DNA of 64,000 bases. Origin: Casuarina equisetifolia (taxonomy: Eukaryota > Streptophyta > Magnoliopsida > Fagales > Casuarinaceae). The DNA lies in contig CM052355.1 in the NCBI GenBank assembly GCA_028551475.1, forward strand, positions 7,316,001 to 7,380,000. Direction: 5' to 3'. The notes beneath the pieces were generated by a model. The model worked only from the letters and a program-made list of their open reading frames with translations. It did no database searches and was not told where the DNA came from. The translations under genes and the position numbers were made by a program. Shown here piece after piece: positions 23,962 through 32,700 of this stretch (positions are counted from its first letter, which is position 1; the number at the start of each line of letters is the position of its first letter).

Positions 23962-26900
23962 CTACTGCTTTTTTGTGGTGATCATGGGAGAATTGGCAAG
24001 TTCAGACCAAATTGGCCACTTTTTGTTTATTCTTTCAGCGAAATCCTTTGGCATCTCTGCTATCTTCAATTCCTTGAGACTTTTTAAGTGGTTCAACTCT
24101 TTGGGGACCTGCAAGTTGCTGCAGGACCTGATCTCTAACTCCCTGAGATTTTCCATTGCTCCTTCCTCCACCAGCATCTCTTCTAGGTGGTTCAGCTTCC
24201 ATAGTTTTAGAACTAGAAGATGAGGAAATTCCCCTTTGCGGCTGTCCATATTTCTTCCACTATAAGAACCAGAGTAAAAACCGAGTGATTTGAGATTAGG
24301 TAAGATTCCTAAAGTTCGCATTGCGTTGGCCGTAAGTTCAGTGGCAGACAAGGTAAGGTCAGAGAGTGTTTGAGGAAATTCAGGTATGTCTGATCTAAGC
24401 CTTCCACACAAATAAAGGCTGGAGAGATTTTTGAGGTTTTTAAAAGGCTGTTTCGAGTGTTGCTCTTGCCCCATCAGTGGATCCTGCTGCACCCATAGAT
24501 CCGAAGTTTTTCCATTTTTGTCGATCGATCTCAACCTCAAGGACTTGAGCTTTTCCAGGTTCACAACACAACCAGCCAATTCTATTTGCTTTTCCATCGT
24601 CAATTGGAATGTGACTCCCAATTTCGTAAGGTTCTTCAACTTGGATAGCTGATTCGTCAGAAAACTGTTCTTATCTATGAAGATACCCCACAAAATTTGC
24701 AGATTCTTTGGGGAACTGGAACTCGGTTGCTGCACAAGTAGTCGGAATTTGTTCAGGTAATTGGTACCTGGTGGGCGCACAATTCTGCTTCGATAATTCT
24801 GGTCCAGGTACAAATGTCGAAGTTCCTTCAATTCCCACACTGAACCAGGAACTTCGCGGATATAAGTATGGTTTATATCCAGGGTTTGTAGGTTTACCAG
24901 GTTGCCTATTGATGATGGGATGCTCTCAAGGTAGGTCCACCGTAGGCCCAGGTACCTCAACTCCTTCAAGTTTTCAATACTTTTAGGCAGATGAGGTCGA
25001 AATACGTGTTCTAGATCTAGAACCCGCAAAGTTTGAAACTTCTTCATCCCAATGACCTTCCGCAGTGCAGCTCCAATTTCTTCTCCAGGTTTATTTCCTT
25101 CTCGAGTATAGAAGGAATGGAAGAAGTAGCTACCTATTTCGGTGCAAGGAACCCTTAAACTTGAGTCAGTATGATTGACATCTTTAAGGCTGGAAACAAC
25201 ATTCGGATTTTGCCTGCATACTTGCAAGAGAGCGTAGGGCAAGCAACATTTCTTGACTTCGCCAGCAATGTTTCTCTTCACTACTTGAATCAAGTTACGG
25301 TTAACCAACGTCTGCAAGTACTTCTCCGTAGCTGACTCAGATTCCGGTGTTTGTGTGTGGTTATCTTTTTGATTTGCAACCCATATAGCGACCAACCTCC
25401 TAGCAGGAATCTCGTAGTATTCAGGAAAGCGAAGGAATAGAAGAAAAAAATTCTTGAAATTCTCCTCTCTTTCCCGGACTTCCATTGCTGATTTCAAGTT
25501 TTCAGACCACGGTGATTGCTTCGGATTGACAGTCTTCAGATTGTCTCTCAACTTTGGATCAGTCACGTCTATCCTTGACATCAGATACCCCAAACGCATA
25601 ATTGCAAGCGGCAAGCCCCCACATTTTTCTACCTTTTCCTTTGCAAGTTTCTCCAAATCTTCAGGAAGTTCCGGCACAAAGTGCACCCTCGATTTAAACA
25701 ATCTCCAGCTCTCTTCTTTGGTTCGTAGTGGAACCACATGGATTTTTCTTCCGTCAACTCGGTTAGCTGCTACATTCCAGTCGCGTGTGATCACCATAAT
25801 CCGACTCCCGTTTGTCTTCGGGAACGCTGATTTTAGAGTCGTCCAGCCATTTTCTGTCACCATGTTATCCAGAACCACAAGGTAAGTTCTCTGCTTCAAG
25901 AAATTGTGTACCCTATTGATCCAGCTTTCTTCGCCATTGTGTGTTTCCGGTGATCCATGAGACGCCAAGACACCGGTGGTCACTTGTTCTGGGTAGTCGG
26001 CCGCTTCACCACGCAAAGAGACCCAATAACGGCTGTCACGAAATCTTTTGGCAACATCGGTGTGCTTGAATATTTTCTCCGCTAGAGTGGTCTTGCCTAC
26101 GCCCTCCATCCCGACAATGAAAACGACGAAGTCATGTCCATTGCCAGAGGTCAAATGAGAAAAAAGTGCTCGTGTGTCTTCCTCCAAAGCGACCACTGGG
26201 CTCGTCCCTTCTTCTAGTGGAATGGCATATGCGTCGATGCTTCCCTGAAGAAGATCCAACGCATCTTTGATTCCTGTCAGCTCCTTTTCGAACTTTTTTC
26301 TTATATTCCAATTGAATATACTCGGGTTGGCGGAACTCTTCTTGTAGCGGTCTACTGAAGCCTTCGCCTTTGCCTTCAATTTCTTCATTTGCTCCAACCT
26401 TTCCCCTGTTGAACTATTTATGCCTTCTCTCTGTTTTGCTGCATCAACTTCATTCCACACCTCCACAAACTTATCGCCAAGCTTGACTCCTATCTTGAGG
26501 TTCTCACTTTCGTCTAGTGCTTTGAGGTCCTTTGCAATAGATTTGATATCCTTCTCATCTGAGGTCCCATTCTGAGAAGCCTGCCGCGGAAGGGATCTAA
26601 ACGATGGGTCTCCTCTGATGATTAATCTGGTAAATTTAAAACCGTGACTTTTCTTCGTCTGGAAGAGGTCGGAGAACCCCGATTTCATGCGCTTAAGCTC
26701 CTTCACTAGCTCACTCCTTGTCGTTTCAGTACCGCGACGGGAACTGAAAAGCCTCCACTTCTTTTTTTCAGCATTTGCGACCGCAACCTGTGTTTCATCA
26801 ACTAGCTTTTCTGCTTCCTCCACCCATGCCTTTTCCGTTTCACTTGCAAGCCCAAAACATGCCAAATCGAGCAGGAAAGCACGGAATAGCGAAAAAAGCA

Positions 26901-27627
26901 ATGTGACTTCCTGCAGTTCCCCCCCTAAATTCTGCTCGTTGGGAAAGAGTCGTTTTAATTTATCCACAAGCTGGTCAGTCTTTTCAAAGCACTTTCTAAC
27001 AAAACAGACATGCTCCTGTTCAACATCAATAGGTTTGCCCCGCAGACTTGCGATCTTGAGCCTCAATTTCGACAGTGTGACATGGATGCCAGAGATTAAC
27101 CCTGTATCAATACACGCTTCTATATCACTCTTGTATTGGCTTAAAAGCCGTCTCTCCTTGAGAGTAAAAGTTGAAGCGGCTTTTCTCTTCCTTCTCGATT
27201 CGACGCCGTGAACGACACCCCGTGCTTTTTCAACTATGTCTGCGGTCTTCTTTCTCCATTCTTTCTCAGGTTTCTGCAGTCGGACAGTCTTTCCGAGGTT
27301 CAGTTCTTCGCCATACAGGGGCTGACTTTCAGGTTTGGCGTCTATTTCTTTGCCAAGGTCTGAAACTTTTTCTATATCTTTTAGAAGAGCATCCAGCAGC
27401 TGCCAATCTCTTCTAATCCGCTCGTAGTCCCTCTCTAAGTTTCTGAACGGAAATTTGAAGACACTCCATAGAAGGTACGCAAAAACCACGACGACTAAGA
27501 TGAGGCCGATCAAAAGAACATCAAGGAGATAACCATAGACACGTTCTAGGATTTGAAAAACAGTGTGGAGGAAATCAGGTGGTGGATCAGAGACAAAATG
27601 AGATAAAATATAGGTGATATTAGTCAT
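23962..27627 (-). CDS. NLR immune receptor with N-terminal membrane span and long pre-NB-ARC region
   Basis: Intronless 1221-codon NB-ARC/LRR protein, presumably an intracellular immune receptor. Residues 34-57 (LLDVLLIGLILVVVVFAYLL) form a strong membrane span near the N-terminus. About 430 residues of charged, helical, Lys/Glu-rich sequence follow, much longer than a usual ~150-residue Rx-type coiled coil. NB-ARC motifs: P-loop GMEGVGKTT (about 505-513), kinase-2 YLVVLDNM (about 580, with Asn in place of the second Asp), RNBS-B GSRIMVITRD, GLPL CGGLPLAI (about 671) and RNBS-D-like FLLFLRFPEYYEIPARRLVAIW. At the MHD position (about 797) the sequence is CCLPYALLQVC, so His-Asp is replaced. 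LRRs run from about 865 to the end (LRVLDL, LRYLGLRWTYLESIPSSIGNL, LQTLDINHTYIREVP). A TATA box precedes it. The DUF4220 gene lies 1.2 kb upstream on the same strand. Confidence 0.93.
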   Translation of the reverse strand: MTNITYILSHFVSDPPPDFLHTVFQILERVYGYLLDVLLIGLILVVVVFAYLLWSVFKFPFRNLERDYERIRRDWQLLDALLKDIEKVSDLGKEIDAKPESQPLYGEELNLGKTVRLQKPEKEWRKKTADIVEKARGVVHGVESRRKRKAASTFTLKERRLLSQYKSDIEACIDTGLISGIHVTLSKLRLKIASLRGKPIDVEQEHVCFVRKCFEKTDQLVDKLKRLFPNEQNLGGELQEVTLLFSLFRAFLLDLACFGLASETEKAWVEEAEKLVDETQVAVANAEKKKWRLFSSRRGTETTRSELVKELKRMKSGFSDLFQTKKSHGFKFTRLIIRGDPSFRSLPRQASQNGTSDEKDIKSIAKDLKALDESENLKIGVKLGDKFVEVWNEVDAAKQREGINSSTGERLEQMKKLKAKAKASVDRYKKSSANPSIFNWNIRKKFEKELTGIKDALDLLQGSIDAYAIPLEEGTSPVVALEEDTRALFSHLTSGNGHDFVVFIVGMEGVGKTTLAEKIFKHTDVAKRFRDSRYWVSLRGEAADYPEQVTTGVLASHGSPETHNGEESWINRVHNFLKQRTYLVVLDNMVTENGWTTLKSAFPKTNGSRIMVITRDWNVAANRVDGRKIHVVPLRTKEESWRLFKSRVHFVPELPEDLEKLAKEKVEKCGGLPLAIMRLGYLMSRIDVTDPKLRDNLKTVNPKQSPWSENLKSAMEVREREENFKNFFLLFLRFPEYYEIPARRLVAIWVANQKDNHTQTPESESATEKYLQTLVNRNLIQVVKRNIAGEVKKCCLPYALLQVCRQNPNVVSSLKDVNHTDSSLRVPCTEIGSYFFHSFYTREGNKPGEEIGAALRKVIGMKKFQTLRVLDLEHVFRPHLPKSIENLKELRYLGLRWTYLESIPSSIGNLVNLQTLDINHTYIREVPGSVWELKELRHLYLDQNYRSRIVRPPGTNYLNKFRLLVQQPSSSSPKNLQILWGIFIDKNSFLTNQLSKLKNLTKLGVTFQLTMEKQIELAGCVVNLEKLKSLRLRSIDKNGKTSDLWVQQDPLMGQEQHSKQPFKNLKNLSSLYLCGRLRSDIPEFPQTLSDLTLSATELTANAMRTLGILPNLKSLGFYSGSYSGRNMDSRKGEFPHLLVLKLWKLNHLEEMLVEEGAMENLRELEIRSCSNLQVPKELNHLKSLKELKIAEMPKDFAERINKKWPIWSELANSPMITTKKQ

Positions 27628-27721
27628 CGGACACTCAAGGGATGGATGCAGGGCAAGCTGGGTAGAAAATTCACAAGGCAGGTTTTGAAAGCTATGATTG
27701 CAAACCCGAGGCTAGAAAAAA

Positions 27722-27730
27722 CTTATATAA
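27722..27730 (-). promoter_or_regulatory. TATA box of the NLR gene
   Basis: Reads TTATATAAG on the minus strand about 100 bases before the NLR start codon. Confidence 0.55.
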
Positions 27731-27734
27731 CCCA

Positions 27735-28795
27735 TAAAAGTTTTTCTGCTTTTGTATTATATGTTTTTTTTTAATTTTTAATTTTTTTAATTTAGAAAAA
27801 AGACCCTGGGTTGTTGGTAGACCTCTGCGGAGTCAATGGTCTTTCTTTATGGGAATTATTTGCTGAAGCCGGCAATTGCGGGCCCTTCCTCCATGGAACG
27901 TGCTGCACGTTGCGTTTATGGGCCCTTCCTATTTGAAAAGTGCTGAATTTGGTAAAGAGCTTGGCCATCTCACGTGGACAGCCACGGTGGCTGCAGAGAC
28001 TAACGTTGAAAGCGAAGGGGTCCGTGTTTCTATCCTATTGCGTCCATTCTAAGGGAGCTAAAGCACACGAAACTTGACCAAAGACGGGTTAGAAAAACGA
28101 AGCATTTAAAACTAGGAGGTTGTAAGCAGCCTCTTGATGTTGGTAAAAGAGAGTGCTTCATTCTAGATATTTTGATGCTCTCAAATGTTCCCTGATTTTT
28201 GTTGTTATAAGCGATGAATATAAGGCATAGGGGTGTTATTTTAGGCATTCTATTCCACCTCCCCCCCCAGCCCCCCACCAAAAAAAAAAAAAAAAAATCA
28301 ATAATAAGAATGATCCTATATTTTTCTATAATTATTGTGATGAACGTCTTACTAAACCAAAACGTTTCTTTTTTCTTTTTGTTTAATGTTTCTGATCTGA
28401 TTTATTGCATCAAAAACTAGACAATTTGGTCATTGAGCAATCAGCTTAAACATTTTTTTTTCCCTTCAATTTATGTACTCTTGAGGTGTCAAACCTAAAA
28501 TTACGAGATTGTAAGTAACATATGCTCGCCATTAAACACTTGTCAACTATTATTTAGACATTCTAATATACTAAAAAAGAAATCCGACTAATTTTATTAT
28601 CATCAGTAGGGATAATTTTCATAGTACAGACAAAAGGCTTCTAAAGCACAAGCAACAACAACAGCATTTGGCAACACTTGACTACAGATGCAAACCATAT
28701 CCCATAGCTAAGACAAATATCGGAAACGCCTTCATAGCAACACTCGGAAAATCAGAAGATTATTTGTTGATGTTTCTGCTTTAAACTGGGCAACC
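27735..28795. other. Spacer between DUF4220 and NLR genes
   Basis: Holds the NLR promoter, a poly-C/poly-A tract (28261-28297) and no recognisable gene. The minus-strand open frame near 28030-28281 is short and without family features. Confidence 0.6.
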
Positions 28796-28798
28796 TAT

Positions 28799-31000
28799 TC
28801 ACTTGACGATCAACTTAACCCTTGCATGGCCCTTTTCAATTCGATATTGTTCAGTTAAACCACCGTGTGCCATAAGTAGCCAAACATGGGTGAGCAGCTC
28901 CCCGCCCTTCCTAAGCTGCTTGGCGTGACCCCTCCATCCGCACTGATTCGCAGCATAACATAGCATTTCCACCCACACTTCACTTATCAATTCCCACATT
29001 TGCTCATAACTCTCGTTATCTTTTTTCAGGGATAGCAAACATTTAGCCAGCCTACAACCATCGAACAGAACCGACTTGCTTCTATCTCCTTTCACTTCAG
29101 CTGGAGGAATTGCAGTACTTACTTCAAGTAAACTTGAACAGGCTTGGTTTTCGTTAGTTATGGATTCCCTTTCTTGGAGAAATTCACGAGCCTCAGCGCA
29201 TGTGTCTCGGAACCTAATCTCCCCAATCCCCTTGGGCATCATGAAGGGGCGCATCACAAGAAGGTACAGCAAATACTCCGATAACGTCTTGCTGGCTTCA
29301 TGATAAAAACCTTGAAGGACGGAAGGCTTTTCTGTCCGATCAAAATAATGGCAGAGATCTGTCGCTATGTGCCAAAGGAGAAGGCTTTGATCAAAATCTT
29401 CCTTTACGCTTCCTTTCAGTGTTTTTATTCTTTGATCAGAATCTTCCTTTCCGCTTCCTTCCCTTGTTTTAGGAACTTCTACGCCCAGTTTCTCTAGCAA
29501 CCTATTAAGCGCCCCCAAACCCCTGTCTGCACATGAGTCCCTGAGACGTCGTTTGTCACTCTCGTCTTTCTCCTCATCACCATTAACACCTGATTTGTTG
29601 GCACATTCAATGTTACGCAATACTTTATCTCTGACTTTTGCAAAGATCAAGCGTTTCAATTCGGGAGAAACTCCCCTTGAAGTCTGGAAGCAATAGTTCT
29701 CGAGTAATTTATCAATGCCAGAGACCTCGATAAATCTGAACTTAGATGGCTTGTACTTCAGGCAGTGTCTTAACAGGCTGTGTTGTCCAAGGGCGTTAGA
29801 CCACCTCTTGTCTGTACGAAATGGAACCCATGAAACGACCTGATACAGCAGACCCGTCCCATTGAGGTTATGCTTACTCAACCATTGAATTGTCCAGTCT
29901 GAGCCAATTAGTACAATTACTGCATAAGTCTCTAGAAAAAGAGCTCCAACAAGTAGTATGTAAGTAACAATTACATCCATCTTGAAGTAGCTATGCTTCT
30001 CAATTGACAAGAACAACACAAATCCAGTAAGGGTGCAGGAAAAGGTGATTAAGCGCAGAATGACACCCTTTCCGGAATGAGTTAGAAGTGCCTTTGTGTA
30101 GAACGCATCGAACATGAATCCAAGCTCAACTTCAATCACTTTGAAAGCTTCCTCATAAGAACTCTTTATGATGAGGTCTTGGCTCTTTTCGATTTCATGG
30201 AACGTAAGGATTAGATTTGCAGGTAGCTTTTTGAAAATCCGAAAGAAACTATAGGCCTTGCTTAAAACAGCTGCCTCTGGGTTAGCACGATCATACTCGG
30301 TAGCTTCATCGGAAAGATGCTCTTCCCTTTCTAGGTCATAATCCTTCCTTGATTTATGTGCAACCTCAAAACCCTCTTCTTTCTTTGAGACATACTCCTC
30401 CATGAATCTGGCATAGTTGGGGCCAGGGTCAGGATGAGTAACAATGGAGTCCCTAAAACGCTCGCCGCTGGCAGACCTCAGAACCCAACTCCTCTCTCCA
30501 TACTTGACAATGCCAGCACAAAAAATTGGGATTGCGACAAAAGCAAGTGCATTAGTAGGATTCCATGCTGTAAGGAAAACATAGATAGTCGCTCCCACTT
30601 GGACCAGTAGCCCAAGCAAGTGCCTTAGCCACAATTCATTATCTTCTAAGGAGTAGGCGGAAATGGTATCTGGGCCACCAAGGTGCAGGATAAGAAATGG
30701 TGCCCAGAAAACTGTTAAAACATAGTGTGAAGCAGTGGAACCACCGCCAGATTCTCCTGGGCCGCTGGAAAGGAGGCCAAGCGAAGCAGTTGCAAGTGTA
30801 TCTGCCGACAAGTAAGCGAGCCACAGAGTAAGTCTGACCCAGCTGCTTCTCGAGTACTTTCTACGACTGCCAATCACCATGAGGATGCCTTGTAAGGCAA
30901 GGCTAGTTACCACCATACCTCGGAGCTCCCAGTTGTTCCAAAGTGTCCTCAGGCTTTCGGGGACGACTTCCATCGCCTTTCTCCTCTTTGTGAAGAGCAA
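28799..31000 (-). CDS. DUF4220/DUF594 multi-span membrane protein
   Basis: Intronless gene of 733 codons; plant-specific family with no settled biochemical role. The Met at residue 10 (30973, MEVVPESLRTLWNNWELRG) matches the family's usual start and is preferred, giving 724 residues. Roughly five hydrophobic spans lie in the first 170 residues (e.g. LRGMVVTSLALQGILMVIG, VLTVFWAPFLILHLGGPDTI) and two more near 305-325 and 338-362. DUF4220 landmarks include the LGGPDTISAYSLEDNELWLRH segment. The C-terminal half is soluble. It ends in the DUF594 region (LWHIATDLCHYF; EVWVEMLCYAANQCGWRGHAKQL; ELLTHVWLLMAHGGLTEQY). The family is often tandemly repeated, but only one copy is present here. It lies head-to-tail upstream of the NLR gene. 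Confidence 0.93.
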   Translation of the reverse strand: MLFTKRRKAMEVVPESLRTLWNNWELRGMVVTSLALQGILMVIGSRRKYSRSSWVRLTLWLAYLSADTLATASLGLLSSGPGESGGGSTASHYVLTVFWAPFLILHLGGPDTISAYSLEDNELWLRHLLGLLVQVGATIYVFLTAWNPTNALAFVAIPIFCAGIVKYGERSWVLRSASGERFRDSIVTHPDPGPNYARFMEEYVSKKEEGFEVAHKSRKDYDLEREEHLSDEATEYDRANPEAAVLSKAYSFFRIFKKLPANLILTFHEIEKSQDLIIKSSYEEAFKVIEVELGFMFDAFYTKALLTHSGKGVILRLITFSCTLTGFVLFLSIEKHSYFKMDVIVTYILLVGALFLETYAVIVLIGSDWTIQWLSKHNLNGTGLLYQVVSWVPFRTDKRWSNALGQHSLLRHCLKYKPSKFRFIEVSGIDKLLENYCFQTSRGVSPELKRLIFAKVRDKVLRNIECANKSGVNGDEEKDESDKRRLRDSCADRGLGALNRLLEKLGVEVPKTREGSGKEDSDQRIKTLKGSVKEDFDQSLLLWHIATDLCHYFDRTEKPSVLQGFYHEASKTLSEYLLYLLVMRPFMMPKGIGEIRFRDTCAEAREFLQERESITNENQACSSLLEVSTAIPPAEVKGDRSKSVLFDGCRLAKCLLSLKKDNESYEQMWELISEVWVEMLCYAANQCGWRGHAKQLRKGGELLTHVWLLMAHGGLTEQYRIEKGHARVKLIVK

Positions 31001-32700
31001 ACCAGTAACAACTGCAAATGTAAAGCGCTAGAGGATGAGAATTTCGAAAACGTGGTTTTGCATCTCAAAAAGTGTGTTCAGAATAGGGCACTCAATGAAA
31101 AAGACAGTAGAGAAGGATGAGTTCGTCACCCACATGGAATAGACATAGTCTTTCTTTCGTTTCCTGCACTTGGGGATTGGCAATCAGTAGCAAGAGTTGC
31201 AGGAGTTACTTATGCTGGTTTGGCTTCGTTTTGCTTCTAACGAGAGAAGACAGGGACAGCATCCAGCAATCAAAACCAGGTAGAGTTCACCTTGGGTTTC
31301 TGTGAAGCATCACAGATCTGCTCAAAATTATCAAGGGAAGGTTCTTTCGGCTGATTGATAACTTCGAACAGAGCCTGCTGTCAGATCGATAGAAAAAAAG
31401 TACGAGCTTGTGACATCTTGTACCTTACCAGGTGTCACTGGAAAAATGAAAAAAATAAAATAAAATAAAATAAAATAGAACCACAGTCTTTTGACCTTTT
31501 CATTTGTATCACGTGTCTTTTTAAGTATTATTCTATTTTAATTCTTTAAGTGCTCTATATTTAGAGTGGACAATGCCGATTATCAGACTACGACATCTTA
31601 ACCATACTAATTTTGTCTTCTAATCCACGTTATCTTCTCCTCCTACTCCGCAGACCTATGACGAAAGAAGCAACCCCTTACCTACGCATTTACAGAGGAG
31701 TGCTTCGTTGTGTCAATCATATCAGACTGCATTCAATCCAACGGTATGAGTTTTGTCCATGTGTAAAACGATGCTTGTCATATAATGATAGTAACTTATT
31801 TAGGCATTTTTGCTTACTCGGATGGCCTAATCAAAACCTGAAATTGCAGTCTCGGTCAAAGTATTGTATTGCTTTCATCCGTTATCTAGCTAATTTTAAT
31901 GTTTCTCATGCGTTTAACGTGCTTTTGGAACTGTTTGTGTCAATAATTTCACTTTATGAATCGTAGTGGTGACATTATTGACAATTTGCCCTCATGTCAC
32001 CTCCGGTAGAATTTTTAAAACATCTATGTCGCCCATTGCTGTCACTGATTTGGAAAGTACCGGTGGTCTTCTGGCATTGGATAGATATCTAGGGGATCTG
32101 CACCTCTCAGAGTCTGCAACGTTGGGAAAAAAGGAGGAGCAATGACTGCTAGTTTGAGTGACCGAAAGCAACACAAACAAGTGAAGATAAAGGAATAGGA
32201 GAGCTATAAAGACAACTTTTAGCTAGAAGCCTTATAGCGTAATTAAGTCAACCAACAAGCTAATTTGTGTAGATCTATTGAGTATGAAGCTTCAACAGCA
32301 TTACAGTTTGTCACTTTAGATCACTCGATGACTCTTTGCTTCCCGAATCATGGCTCCCCTCAGTGAATTCTAAGGAGGGCAGCACCCTAAGAAAACCAAG
32401 GGATTATTAATTTGAATGAAGACAGCTCATGTGTTCAGTCGCTTAGCTATTGTTCAAGGGGAATCTAATAATTAAGTCACTGCACAAAAATCTCTACAGC
32501 ACAAAAGGACCATGTACGCGTTATGCTTCATTTTCATGAATGTTTAACGCTTGAAAAGGTATGTCTAACTAATTAGTTCGAGAAGTGCAAAGCAAATCAG
32601 CTAATGGCATTTTTTAATATTTTATTTTATTATATAACTTAAAACTTCAATAAGCTTTACTTGATGGCTTAAATTGAGGAGTAGCAAATCCATGGCAAAA
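31001..32700. other. Spacer with no recognised gene
   Basis: AT-rich spacer upstream of the DUF4220 gene. A pentamer (AAAAT)n run is at 31451-31482. A plus-strand open frame at 31613-31966 looks like chance. A short plus frame from 32026 (about 40 codons) has protein-like composition but no family match. Confidence 0.5.
31451..31482. repeat. (TAAAA)n microsatellite
   Basis: Six or so consecutive copies of a five-base A-rich unit. Confidence 0.85.

Noticed and set aside
26687..27211. Plus-strand 174-codon open frame inside the NLR gene
   Set aside because: Ser/Phe-rich shadow of the charged helical coding region on the other strand.
31613..31966. Plus-strand 117-codon open frame
   Set aside because: Composition is typical of AT-rich chance frames, with no promoter, splice context or family motif.
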